From Crotophaga sulcirostris (Eukaryota; Chordata; Aves; Cuculiformes; Crotophagidae), in assembly GCA_013397455.1 (NCBI GenBank), contig VYZB01000119.1, forward strand, positions 1,923,079 to 1,987,078: 64,000 nucleotides of DNA, written 5' to 3'. A program made the translations under genes and the position numbers. Shown here piece after piece: positions 45,961 through 59,000 of the stretch (position 1 is the stretch's first letter; each line of letters begins with the position of its first letter). The notes beneath the pieces were generated by a model. It saw only the letters and a program-made list of their open reading frames with translations. It was not told the DNA's origin and did no database searches.

Positions 45961-48900
45961 GATGAGTATTGCTGGGCTAGACAGGAGGCATTTTTTACAG
46001 CTTCTGTTGGAACTCGAGCCAAGTCTGCTGTGTCTCTTCCTGTGCTGGAGCAGAGGTTTGGATGGGCTGCGGGGCTGAGCATCTCTGCTTCCCTCCCATC
46101 CCAGCAGGAGAAGAGTGGCATTAACTCTGCAATTGCACTGCTGACTGCAATAAATTCTGAGCTGTTCTGTTCCAACAGGATTATAATGACATATTATCTC
46201 ATTACAGTAACACTAATCTTCCAAAGACATCTTCAATGGGAAATTAAATTAAGGGGAAGTTGTAGAAGTGTAGTAAACGGTTGTCCTTGTGGACCTCAAT
46301 AATGCTCACAGCATTAACAGGGCTGGAGGGTCTAGTCTGCACTGAAACTCACCTGCCATGTGGAAGGTGATGCCTATATCTTTACACCAGTACAATCCAT
46401 ATACAAAATTGTCTAAATGCTTCTAGAGAGGGTGGAGAAAACATCCAGGAAGGAAGTTAGGTCTGAATTACACTGTAAAGGCAACTGGTTTAGGAAAAGG
46501 TGGAAACCCACCATTTTTAAGGTCTTATGATGTAGTTAATGTTTTGAATTACTTATTTTACTAGAGAAGAAGTTAGAATAAAAGTGACTCACAAAAATGT
46601 TATTTCTAAACTAGACTGTTTTTAACCAATGGGAGGTGATGTCTCTGCCTTGTAAAGGACTTGAAATAGCTTGACTCTGCTGATATCTAGTGTTGTCTTT
46701 CATTTTCTGGTGGAATATAATGCATTTCTATTTTTATTCATTCCTGGAGATGGCAGCTTTTGTGTAAAGGTGAGCTTGGATAAACACTCATTTTTGAAGT
46801 TGTCTGTGGAATCATCTTATATCCTGTTTGAGAGAGTAGACAATGCTGTGGAAATGAAAAATGAGTTTGTGTAAAAAGTTATCTTTCCTCGAGATACTAC
46901 GGAAATACTGTTTCACAGCAGAGTTTATTACTTTCCCCTAAGATATATAGACATGTGTTATCAGTTTAATGTGGCTTTTGGACTCATAGAGGAATAACAT
47001 CACTTCCAAAGTTGCAGATAATATTGAGTAGCTCTTAGAACTTCGATGTGTTAGTTCAGCTTTGGCCTTTGTTATTTGCGTCTCTTGGCTTCTCAAGAGC
47101 TCTTGTGTAATTATTTTAGTAATTCTAATTTTCTGTTCACAAAAGTATAACTAATACAGGTTATATCCTTTTAAATGTAATTTTCTCCCCAGTGACATTC
47201 CAGACTATTTAAATGCAAATGGCAAAGGGGAGAAGTAGGAATTATCTCACTGGATATTTGAACGCACTAAGTGGGTATTATACAGGTACTTGTTTAGCCC
47301 AGGAATTGTGTTTCTTCTTGGAAAGTGCAGATAAACTTTCATTCAGTGAAGAAATTTAAAATCTTCAAGATAAAGTTGAAAAGTCTGTGGGGAAAAATCG
47401 TGCTTCGGAGATCTATAGAATTTAAAAATTTAGACTGATCTCTTCCCATACTGGGATTATAATTAAAAAAAAAAATAAATCATTCTGCTTTCTGAATGAG
47501 AAAGGTAAAGGCTCAATCCCTTTTCCTTCCTTGTCCTTGATATTAACATTTCCTTGCTGTATTTGATGAATGTCATCTTCCTGGGTATAATAATTTCTGA
47601 GAGGGTGAATAATCTTTGGAAAGCCTAGGAAAAGAAAATGGAAGGAGACAAGATAATTATGAGGACTGCTACTATCGGATATGGAGGTTCACACATGCTC
47701 TGCCTGAAGTGAAAAATCTAGGTGTAATCAGGAGCTCATGCATAAATGCCCATGCATCTGGATGAAGTCAGAATCGAGCCTACTATTGCAAGTGGCAGCG
47801 GTTATTTAGGGTGGAAAGTTATTCCTGCCAGTCGTGCTTGGAAATCTCTCTGCTAAAAGTCAAAAGGCCATCCTTTACATTTTGATTTGAATGCAGTGAA
47901 TTGCAAATGTCAACTTCTAGAAACATCAGCAGTAAATTGAGCATCTCATTTGTAACTGTAAGGAAGAATATTGCTGTTTTAAACATGCAAATTGAAAAGC
48001 ATGAAAACAGTCTTTTACATCTACCTTGAAATTGTTGATCTGTGACTGCATGGTTGATGCCTTTGAGAAGTACAAATGATTAGAATGGTAACATTTGTCT
48101 AGATCACACTGTATTTAGTAGTAAGAGTCTCATGGGTATTCAACCACTTGGCTGAGTGCAAATTGTGAATCCTAGAAATACAGTACGCGAAACCCATCAA
48201 AATGCAGTGTCTGTCTACTTTCTAACTGTAATGTAAATAATGTTCCTGTGCCAGCTCAAGGAGAATGCCTGGAGGTATTAGTAGTAAAAAAAAATTAAAT
48301 TAGTCAGGTGTGCCTTGCAAGGTTTTCATAGTATGACTTACTACACAGCACTAATAAGAGATGGGACAGCTATTAGTCCAAAATTGCTCATATGTAGTGA
48401 AACATCAAAACCCCATTTTAAACCTTGACCTTTCCTGGTGCTAATTACTTCTGCAGGGCAGGAGTTACCACTGCCCTTTGGAGTCTGATGGTTTGGTTGT
48501 CCTGCTTGTGTGAGCCCTGGGCTGAGACAGTACTTGTGAACTGATGCAGACCTGTGATGGATGCCACCTATATAAAACTGCCTCAAAAACTGGTGACCTT
48601 TGTTATAATGACTTTAAGACACAGAATGGACAGATCACTCATACACTCCCTTGGCCTTGGGCTGAGTGAAACGAAATTCAAGTGGCTCAGCTCAGAACAC
48701 TGTTTTCCTATGAGGGAAATAGTATAGAATTTAGTAGATGCTTAACAATAGCTGATAGTTCCTAATGCCTGTAAGATTCTTGAGTTGTTTCTCCACCTCC
48801 TACTGAATGACAGAAGATGTGTTCACAGGAGGCACTATGGAAGGGTAGGTACACTAATTGATTTGATGAAAACACCTTCACACCATCTTGCTTTCTGGTT

Positions 48901-50466
48901 TGTGTATATTCAAAGTGTTGGAATGCCTTTTTGCACTACTCCAAGGAAAGCACAGCACTGCAGAAGTACCTGTGAACTGGGCTGAGGCTCTGCATTTCTG
49001 CAGTTGAGCAGAGGAACTCCTGGTGGGAGGTACCTTAGGTTCAAAGCAGACGGGAGGGTGCTTGCTCTTCTGTTTGCCTGTGCTTGGAGACCTTGTGTTA
49101 GAATGTTTCAATCGTTTGGAGAAAACTCTAGAAAGAAATTTCTGTTCTATTTCCCCTTAAGCCATTCGGCCCCATGCTGTACTGTTATCATGAAAATGCA
49201 AATGGATGCATATGGTTTCCCAGATAATGTAGTCCATTCTAGACCCTAGGGGTTTACAAACCTCTGAGCTGGAAAAGTTGTGGCTCAAAGGGCTGGTGAC
49301 AGTCAGTCCACTTTAAGACCACTATTTGCAGCATCCCTGGTGGAGTATTTCCTACTGGAGAGAGTAACACATTCCCTCTTATGTTTAATGGATAGTTGCA
49401 ATTCTCTTTCATGAAGATGCAAGTTGTAGGTAGGTGACTGTCAATCACAAACAGTTTGCAGGAAGAATCTTGTGGAAACTTCAGAAAAAAAAAAGGCAGT
49501 GAACTATGTGTATTTCTTCATTAATGAGTTAATTCCCAACAAAGACTTAATTTGCTCTTCGTTCACTCCTAATTTTTGTTCCGTTTCAGTATTAAAATAG
49601 ATTTTTCATCCATTTCTAATTCTGTCCCTTTACATTTCTGGTGTGGAAGAATAACAATCTTCCCTTGAAGGGGAAGGTGAACCCACAGAGTTTACTAACA
49701 ACTTGATTCCCGGAGAAGTTGTAAAAAAAGTCCCTAGTTGCTTCAGAAGATGTAGTGGCTGTCATGGTAAAGTGTACTAATTAGCATCTTCGTGTTGACA
49801 CTGTGTCAACTCTTTGCTTCACCAAGGATTCAAAATGCAGCATCAACATGGCTGGAATGGAAAGAGCACGTTTCCCCCCAGCCAACAGTGTTTGCAGGAA
49901 GCAGTGTGCAGTCCAAGCATGTGGTCCAAACGTCCGGTGTGTTAGGAAAGTGTTTGAAGTGCAAGTAGTTATAAAAATTCCCTTGGTACAAAAGAAAGGA
50001 AATATTTTTCTAATTTTGTATGTTTTTCTGTTCACTTTAAACACAGAGATTTCCAGTCTGTGCCTGGCTGTGAGAAGATGGATGGGTTAAAATTCTCTTG
50101 ATTGTGCCTGTGTTCTGGGTAGGAATGTAATCGATGGACTGAATTCACTGCTACGTCTTGCAACCTTCTAAGGCTTCTGGCAGGGATATTCATTCATGCC
50201 AGTTGCAAAGGATCCTTTTGTCTGCTGGGACCTGGACTGAGGCTTCTTATTTCATGGTGCTACTTTCCAAATGACTTTTGGTTACTGCTGACGTAAGCCT
50301 TGGTTAAACAGATGATTTGATAGTAGATGCACTTTTCTGATGTATTTATCACTTCTGGCAGCGAGCAACCGGATAGAAAAATTGCAAGTGCATTTCTGGG
50401 GGACAAATCCAAACGAAGAGCTTTATGGTTCAGATGGTTCAGTACTGTCCCCTTGACCAAAGGCTG
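45961..50466. other. Gene-free AT-rich DNA
   Basis: No gene or transposon is recognised between the two CR1 copies. A runs occur at about 47464-47475, 48287-48295 and 49484-49493. The part at about 47180-48060 is complex AT-rich sequence, flagged in findings as a possible conserved non-coding block. Scattered open frames are below 100 codons. Confidence 0.5.
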
Positions 50467-50681
50467 TCACAGTATTACAAAGTTGGAAAGGACCTCTGAG
50501 ATCTAGTCCAACCTATAACCCAACACTAACACCAACCCATCATCTAAACCATGGCATTGATTGCCTCATCCAATCTCCCCTTAAACACCTCCAGGGTTGG
50601 TGACTCCACCACCTCCCTGGGCAGCGCATTCCAATGGCCAATCACCCTTTCAGTGAAGAACCTTTTCCTAATATCAAGCCT
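50467..50681 (-). mobile_element. CR1 LINE, 5'-truncated 3' end, minus strand (sublineage A)
   Basis: Read on the minus strand, this copy has the ORF2 tail, stop, 'gttggtgttagtgttgggtt', 'ataggttggactagatctca', 'gaggtcctttccaac' and the tail 'tttgtaatactgtga'. It shares with the 11.1 kb copy the missing 'gat' in 'gatgatct', the 'gtaatactg' tail, 'gattgg' and 'actgaaagggtgattggcc'. These are shared derived states of one sublineage rather than independent mutations. The 5' truncation point is at about 50681, just inside 'aggcttgatattagg'. Confidence 0.93.
50544..50681 (-). pseudogene. CR1 ORF2 carboxyl-terminal fragment
   Basis: On the minus strand, 45 codons plus the stop read [20 protein letters not shown], then [20 protein letters not shown], then INAMV. 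The open frame continues upstream to 50741 into host flank, so the apparent 65-codon ORF is a chance fusion of flank and CR1 tail. No catalytic part of ORF2 is present. Confidence 0.87.
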
Positions 50682-51355
50682 GTCCCTCCATTGCTTAGTG
50701 CAAATGGCTGGTGAGAAGCAGGGAGGTGTCAGCACAGCCACCCCTGCAGCAGGTCTCCCTTGGTCCCCTGTGTTCCCCTGGTCCTATGTCTTCTACATGG
50801 CCAAAGGTGCCCGGTGCTGCACAGGGGCTGCTCTTTGCCCTGGAGGTAACTGGAGACTCCATGGCCTGGTTCTGCAGGGGGTTAGGATGCCCTAAAGTTC
50901 CAGTGCCTCTGGGTCCTTTCCTATAAACGTTATTTCAAGGTTTTTATTTCAAACACAAGAAATGAGCGAGGAATTGCTGACTCTGTGTGAGAAGTACCTA
51001 CAGTGCTACTGCTATATTTTGTGTATGTTTTAACAGGCTATTTTTCTCTAAACCTCAATGGTGCCCTAACTCTCTTGCCTTTAGTTTCACTTCCCTATGA
51101 ACTTGCATTTTATCTGTATAAGCACCAGTTCCCTTCTATGGTCTTTAATTGATTACATTTTTACTGAGATGGTATGGATAGAAATTAACAATCAACCAGT
51201 TGTTTTTCAGGTTATTGCCATTAGTATTGAATATGATGTGAAAAATCGGTGTATAAGAGGGCTGAACACCAAGCATTGAACCACTCAAAGTGGAGAGAGC
51301 ACAATGTAGATGGTATGGAAACTTTAAAAACGCACAATCAAAACCCCTCACTCTC

Positions 51356-51403
51356 AAAAAAAAAAAACAAAAAAAAAACAACAAAAAACCAAACCCCCAA
51401 AAC
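51356..51403 (+). repeat. A-rich low-complexity tract
   Basis: A runs of about 12 and 9 bases are broken by single C residues and followed by 'caacaaaaaaccaaaccccc'. It could be a decayed poly(A) tail of a retrocopy on the + strand, but no gene-like sequence precedes it, so I leave it as a simple repeat. Confidence 0.75.
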
Positions 51404-54400
51404 CTAGTGAGGGAGGTGTAAAAAAGCTAGCTTAATTTATGAATAAAACACTAAAGGAAAATGTGGTATTCTTAGAACTGTATGCCTCAGTTCATGTGTT
51501 TCCAGCTGAGGCTGTGTCTGATTTCTCCAGTGGCTGGCAAAATCACAGTGCCAGAGCATCTTTGGTTTGGATTGGCTACCTGTTTGGATTGCTTTTTTAT
51601 TTGTTTTTTTTGAAGGTGTGCTTGGCCAGAGTGGTGGCATTAAAAGGTTGTATTGGAAGGAAGTGTGTAGGGTAAGCAGTACAGAGATGCTGTTGCATGA
51701 AGAAAAAAATGCAACATTCCATTAAAAGATTTTAGAAATCCCAAGGCTGTAGATCTAGAAACTCAAGCAGAACAATTTGCAAAGCACTTTGGTGCCCTTC
51801 GGGCTCTGGCAAAATTAAATTGTTTTAGCAGTGCCTTGCTTTTGCCATTTCCTAAGGAATCCTGGGATAAATAACCAAGTCATCAGAAGAAAATGTATTG
51901 ATTAGGTAGGCTGGATGTTTGGCATAGCTGTCAGCAATTCAAAAATACAACGCAGGTACTCAAGAACTTTTAAACTGAATTAAAATTACTTTTGTGGGGT
52001 AATGTTGACATGGCTTCAGAGCTGTTCAACTATCTAGCCAGTTTCTTCATATGATAATGAATGCTGACATCTGTTCTATCAGTGATTGTCATTGCTAAGC
52101 AATTAATCATTGATTTTTGTGAAGCTTCCTCTAGTGATAACAAACCTTGGGATATGAAGAAATTCTTTAATGTGTGCTGTGTGTGTCTTGTTCAGTAGCC
52201 TTCTTCCTTGCGTGCATCTAATTTTTTGTCCTTTTAGATTTACATTTTTTTGTATCTTGCTACCTTGCAGCACAAAAGTAACAATGGAAACTATGGGGTA
52301 GCTGGGGAACAAACACATGGGATGCTGAATCCAGTCTGCTACAATCACAGGCACCTATATGCAGCTGTTGAACTGAGACAACTTCAGAAATGCTTGTTCT
52401 TCTTGTGTGTCTCCTGAGCCACTGCAAATAGATCGTTGAATGGCTCCCATGTCTATTACCAAATTGAAGTTATTCAGTACAAAGACCAAAATGTCTGATA
52501 CGCTGCAGTGGGAGAGGGCAGGGGAAAGAAATCCCCAGCTCCACCTCACCACAAGCCGGAGGTCTGTGGAAAGCCCCTGGTTTTCCTAAATGATCCAGGT
52601 TCCACACTATCAAAGCTGTAAATATGTCAGCTGCCTCTAGATAATGGAACTGAAGACCCACAAGGGAGACAAGCTATTTATGCAATGGGTTGAGAGGATT
52701 TTAGTATAGAAACTTCAGCTTAATGTTGTGCACCTTGTTTTATCCTTCAAACTCTGCTGAGGTCATTGAAGTCAGAAAAGGGATGAGGTTGCCCATTTCT
52801 GTTTTACTGCCATGGAGAACTACTTGACGTATAAGGAACTTCTTAGTTTCCTCTCCTCCCTCTGAAGTCTCTCCATTTATTAGTTCTCCCTGCTCTCCTC
52901 CTCCTTAACTTCTCATGCTTTTCTTTCTCAGTTTCCAAATTGCTACATTCATCACTGTCGGCTTTCCCTTCTCTTGTAAACTCCTTCAACTTATCTTTTT
53001 CTTTAGATAAATGGTTTTAATTTAATATTTTAGATGCTTCCAGGTTTCTTCTGCATTTTCCTTATGCATCATCTTTTTTTCTTTCCAGATAAAGACATTA
53101 GATTTGATTTTGATGTTGAGGGCTTTGAAGACTGTTTTGCACTCTGATACTTCATGTGCCAAATTCTATGCAATCAGCAGTGCTTAAAATGAAGAGCATC
53201 TTAAGGGAAGAAAATCTACAAAGGCTTTTACTTTTTCTGCAGTAATAGAAAAAACTCTTAGTTTGGGAAGAGGCAGAGAAAAGCATGGGTGGAGTATGGC
53301 TTCAAAGCAACATTCATCTAAAGTGGACCAAGTTATTTTTGGATTTGATGTACTCAGCCTGAATTTAATGAAATGCATAGATTTACATTGTCTTCAGTCT
53401 GTTATTGATAAGCTTGCTCCTATGAATGTATCTGATACGGAAAAACGGAAGGGACCCAGAAAAAAACCCAATCTAACAGGAATATCTTGTGTTACAGACC
53501 ATGCCAGCTCTTTGTCGCTGAGGTGGAAGTCAGTGAGCTTGGTGGAAATTAGCCATCAGTGACCTCTGTTCTGCTCCTGGGGATTTTGCAAAATGGATAT
53601 ATGTGGAAACTGATGTAATGGAAAACTATATGAAACATTATGAAATGTCTCAAAACTGGTTTGGGGAGATGGTGGCAAAGCTGTTAAGAAAACACAAAGA
53701 TAAGATTGAGTAGACTTTCAGGATTTTGACTTCCTTTTGGAGGATGAACTGCAGCAGCTTTCTGCTTCTCAAACTATCTCTTTTAATGTCCTGAAGAAAA
53801 TGCGGTCAAGGTTTTGGTGCCATCTGCTGTGGCAGTGTGCATACCTTGTTATTGTCTTTGGGTTTTTTTTATAGGTTTCTTTCAGCACTTTTTTGATGCG
53901 TGAGCTGTGCATTGACTTTGCTACAAGAAGAAAGCCTGACAAAGCTAATATGGATAAGGAATTTTTCTCACAAGCTGCAGTGGGAGGTTTTGGAGACAGC
54001 AATCTGAGTTGCTTTATTTGAATGTTACCGGGAAGAAAAAAAAAAATCTTAGTTTTGAAAGTTAACGCATGGTTTTGCCCTCTTTTTATTTTGGTTATGC
54101 TGCTCTTTTCCCATTGCCTCAGATTTAAGCTTGTCACAACCTTTCAACGCATCTGTGATGTGACTCTTCCTAGCACATTTCCTGCCCAAACTTCTTGCTG
54201 TGCTTTCATCCTACTCAACCGTTCTTGTCTCTGGTTCAGTCTCTTTTAAGGTGTCACAAATTAACCTGGTTAATCAACACTACTTTTCTTTGGTCTGTAC
54301 TTTTGCATCTCCATAAGCTGCACTTCAGCCATGCAGCCTGCAGATAATCTGCAGTATGTGCAATCCAATGATTTTTGAGTGTTTTCCCTTGTTTCTTCCC

Positions 54401-55894
54401 CTCCTGCCCATCACAAGAGGCTGACCAGAACCCTTGTACTACTATTTTTAACCATTTGCACATTAGGGCAAAGCTGCTTTTGAAAATGTATGGCAATAAT
54501 TTTGAGTTAATTAGCAGCAGTATTATTTCTTCATCAGCCTTTTTGTGCTGTCTGTAGACTGATGTGTTTTTCCGTTTTCAGGATTTTCTGCCTAAAACAG
54601 TGACTAAAGCTACAGAACTGACAAAGTGAGAATTTAAATAAAGATGTTTAGGAGAAATCTGGATGTGGTTTAAAATGCCAGGGAGAAGGGAACTGAAATG
54701 CCATTAGAAAGAATGCTTGGAAACATGGAGTAGAATGCTTTTAAAAAAAATTCATGGCCTGTTGCTGGCAGACTAAAACAATATTATGTTTTTAGTGTTT
54801 TATCTGAAAGCTTATATATAATAAATGTCACTGATGTGAAATTGAAAATATCACTGGCTTTGCAGCAAAACTGTTGAAGTGTTTAGTTTGTATTCACTCC
54901 TGCACTAAAAAAAAAGTAATTTTTGGATACAGTTTTTTTAATTGCTGCATTTCCCTCAAGGGACCCATGCTGAAGCTCTAATTTACTGTCTTCATAACTG
55001 TGGACAGTGCGGGGAATTTAGACTTCCACTTTTGCTACAATGGACTTATTAAATATAGATGTATTCTTGCCACATAAGGGAAAACTAAATCAAACCAAAT
55101 TTGTTGCACTTTACATAATTACGCATTGAGAACAATGTATAATTAATAAACTTATCATAGATTCAGGCTATGGGGTGTTATTACCACTAAAATCTAAAAT
55201 GTTTTTTTTAGGGTAGGTATATTCTGTGTCTTTTTGGAAAAAAACCTACAAATAGAGATGTGACCCTAATAAATAAAATCACTTGGAATGATAAATTTTC
55301 TCTGTAGGAGTAGGAAATGGTTTTAAATCCAAGTGAACCCAAATAATCTTCCTTCCCCCTATTTTATTTTAATTCCAATTTTTGATGTTGTTTCCATCAA
55401 GTTGCATAGTTAAATTAATATTGAATCATTAGTTTATATTTCAGTTCTTAATGTACCAAACAAAAAGTATTTCTTGGACTTTCCCAGTGTAATAAGGCAG
55501 GAAGAATATGCCTCAAGACTGATGAGAAAGACAGGAATTTGTCAAGGCTTGTGAAACTTAACAGTGGATCTCACATTTATACCTAAAGGGAAAGGAATAA
55601 AATTCTATTGTTGGTTTTTAGCTTTAAACATGCTTGGGGTTTCTATTTTCAATATTTATCCCTTCTGTCTCCCGTTGTTTTGCTGTATTTGAGACCTGAA
55701 ATGACAAACTAAATATTGCCTAAGCAAGCATGCCAAAAACATGCGAAGGGATGTAGTGGCACCACATCCTGGTTCTGCCTAGGATGGTTCCTCTACTCAG
55801 CCAGAGGAAAACCAGTGAACATCAGTGCGTGGGGCCAAAAAGAAATCTGTACTGCAGGTTACTGGCATTAATTCTCCTCTTGGCTAGCACTTTC

Positions 55895-55914
55895 TTTTTT
55901 TTTTAAAAAAAAAA
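55895..55914. repeat. Perfect T10A10 palindrome
   Basis: Ten T are followed directly by ten A, giving a perfect 20-base inverted repeat. Such tracts are bent or stiff and can exclude nucleosomes. No function is shown. Confidence 0.9.
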
Positions 55915-55998
55915 CAAGTATCCCTACTGCAAGAAGCCAGAATCCATCTTTTGATGTTCTGTTTTTGCTCCCTCCATGCTTTTTCCATATTTTTTCCT

Positions 55999-56043
55999 CT
56001 TCTCCAAATATTTCCTTTACGCTTCTCCAAATGTTTCCATTAC
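55999..56043 (+). repeat. Imperfect tandem duplication of a 22-23-base unit
   Basis: Unit 1 (55999-56021) begins cttctccaaatatttccttt and unit 2 (56022-56043) begins cttctccaaatgtttccatt. They differ at two bases plus the final base. The duplication is direct and ungapped. Confidence 0.85.
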
Positions 56044-59000
56044 TCTCTGTGCATTTTAACTGGGGTCAGTGATAACCCAGTTGGGGATTCCTTCTGCAGG
56101 GTCTGGGCATCAGTGTCCTGGGAGCTGGTAACAAGGCTGGAAGACACTGCTTGTTGTCAGCGTTCACTTTACATCCAGGAAAGCGAAATCAAAATATGTT
56201 TATCTTGCCAGCAGGGGAATAGTTGATTGAACATGGCTTTTAATTACTAAGAATTTTAGTATCTTACACCAAGATATAAAGCTGCTTAAATTAATTGTGT
56301 TTAAACATTGGGGGAGTGACAGACAGAACAGATGTAATTTCTTCTGGTTTTGTGTCTGTTTGTTGTCATTGTTCTGCTGCATTTCCTGCATGCAGCTGTG
56401 AAGATGTTATCTGTTGAAACACAGTGGTCTGAGACAACTTGAGGTCATATTTCTTCAGACTGACATATGATGATCTTATTTATACTTCCTCTTGCAACAC
56501 CATAGCAACGAGCTAGGTTTTCTTGTTTGAGAATCAATATACTCTGCCCAGTAACTGAATTTTGGAACAGCCCTGAAAGGAAAAGATTTAGGGGAAATCC
56601 TGAATGCCCTCTGTTACTGCACTTCCTTTATTAGCTTCACATTAGAGCTACTGCAGATTTATACTGAAGATTGTAGGTGGGACAATGAGAAGAAAAGAAC
56701 TTTGACAAAAGCAGAGTCCAAGCATCTAGGCAAAAAATTTTGATTTTTGTGGTTTTTTTTTTGGAGTAGCTGCCAGTAGCATTTTAGTGGCACAATGTTG
56801 GCGCAATTACTTAAGCATCGAGATGAATTGTTCCTCTGAACTAGAATTTACAAGATCTGTTAGGAGGCACATGACTTTTCTTGCTAGATGAAACTGGTGA
56901 CATTACTTTCAGAGGTGAAAAATATATTTCAATTATAAATATATCTTGTCTGTCTTCACAGGTTATGATAGAAAGATGAAACCAAAGTTGTCCACTTTTT
57001 TTTCTCCCCTAAAGAATCTTGATTTCCGTGCAACACTGCTGCTGTTCTAGCTCAGCTCAATTTATGCTGTCAGGGCACGGAGTAATGAATTTTAAGTCTC
57101 CATATCAAGTGGGTTCTAAAATAAGTCAGCCTAGAGAGCAGAAGCATTTTTTGACAACTACGAACAGGGAAGAGATTCTGCTGAAATTCTATTTAGGCAA
57201 CAGCATTCACCTGCTCCTCTGCTAGTTTCAGCTATACTGAATAGTTCTGTTATGTAAAATTCCTGTCCAAAATAACTTCATGTTAATGTCTGATAACCAG
57301 TGGCTGCCTGTTAAAAGCTAGTAAATTCAAAGTGCAAATAGGATTTCCCTTCTGCTAACATGGAAGATAATACCAGGTTAGAACAGGATTGCACAGTAGT
57401 ATTTTTCTTCCTTTCTTGATTTCCTTAGAGGGACACAGAGTTTGGCTATAGTTTAATTAAACTTCATCTGCTGGATTTCAGTGTGGGAGAATGTGAATCA
57501 AATTTCAAGGTCCTTGTGGGGCTGGATGGACCCAGTGTTGCCTCCTGCCTTAATAAGTAAGAAGGAACAAAAAGCCAGGAAGATGCAGAAATAATAGCAT
57601 TTCTAAATAGGTTCTTCTGTTATAGCAGGATATATTAGATTCCTTTCTGTCCCACAGGAGAATTCCCAAATCGGGTAGAATTTTAAGGATAAAAATTACC
57701 TTCCTGGATAGCACTCAGAAGAAAATTCTAAGGTGGGGGAAACTTCAGGGAACTTGTGTAATAATTTTTGTGTCTATTAAATACATAGACAGCCACTTTG
57801 TGTATTAGTTAAAGCTTCTGAGTAGTCTTCAGTATTGTAATATGTTATTAAAGTATAAAACAATTACACATTTTACTTGTTTGCTCTTGTAAGTTTTTCA
57901 CCCATTATTGTAGCCTGAGACACCTTCAGCATTAAGGTAAAAAAAAGCCCACAAAAATGAATATAAAACCATTCACATATTAGTCAAAAGTAGGTGTATT
58001 AGTTCCCAAATTATCATTTGCGTGTATGAACTTCTGTTGCCATGTCTGCAACTGTTAAATCCAGTGCTGGAAACTCCAGATATTCCACAGTGTGCAGAAT
58101 TCAAAATCAAAACAATGTGAATCATCTCACAAAAGGACTTCAAGTATCTTGTCTGAAGTTTTAGGAAAAGATTCTTCTAAATTTGATCCCCCCCTGCAGT
58201 ACACTCTCTATGACTAAGATATTTAAGATGTTTTTGCCTTATTTAATAGTCCCAGTCCTTGTATATTCCAGCCAGTTGCTGGATTGGTAATGGCGCAATG
58301 ACATTATACCTGGTCCCTGCTCCCAGTCCCCAGCACAGACTTCTCATGGATTTATCAGCAAGTGCAGCAAAAGCTCTGGGCTGCTACACCTTCCTCCAAG
58401 TGCACGTTAAAGCTGATGAAATAACCTTGCTGCTGATAAAGCAACAGTGTGTGACTAAATGGCAGGTAGCATGCAGTACTGACATTTACACTGCAGGAAG
58501 GAGTATTTTTTTTGCCCTCACTAACCAGACACCAGGCCACATGTACTCTCTGAGGATCTGTTCAGGAGCAGCCAATGAATAATTACTGCCCTTCCTAAGC
58601 CAACCGGCTCATAGACTTGGAGAGAGCATTGCTGTGCTTATTTTCCTTTCTTTCTGGCTGTTTTTTTCTTACCTCTTTATTCCGCAGGGTCTGTTGTGAC
58701 ACCAGACTGCCTGATCATGTCCGTGGGGTGGCAAATGCTTTCTTCATGCTTGCCTAGAGGTTCACTTCAAGGCCTGTGCTGCAGCTACAACACACTCTTT
58801 AGGCCTGAGTTTTTTGCCTCAAAAAACTGGAGGACAGATACTAAAAGCCACTAACTGGTGTTTGTGTCAAGGTTCTGAGTACGGGTGCCAAAGCCTGACA
58901 GGGCCACCTACACAATGGCACCTAATTGCTCAAGTGTTTCAGCAACCCATAAACTGCTCTTTGTCTGTCAGATATGGCTTCAGCACCCAGTGTTGTGTCA

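Noticed and set aside
51300..51403. A-rich tract as the poly(A) tail of a processed pseudogene
   Set aside because: No coding-like or gene-like sequence precedes it on the + strand, and no target-site duplication was seen.
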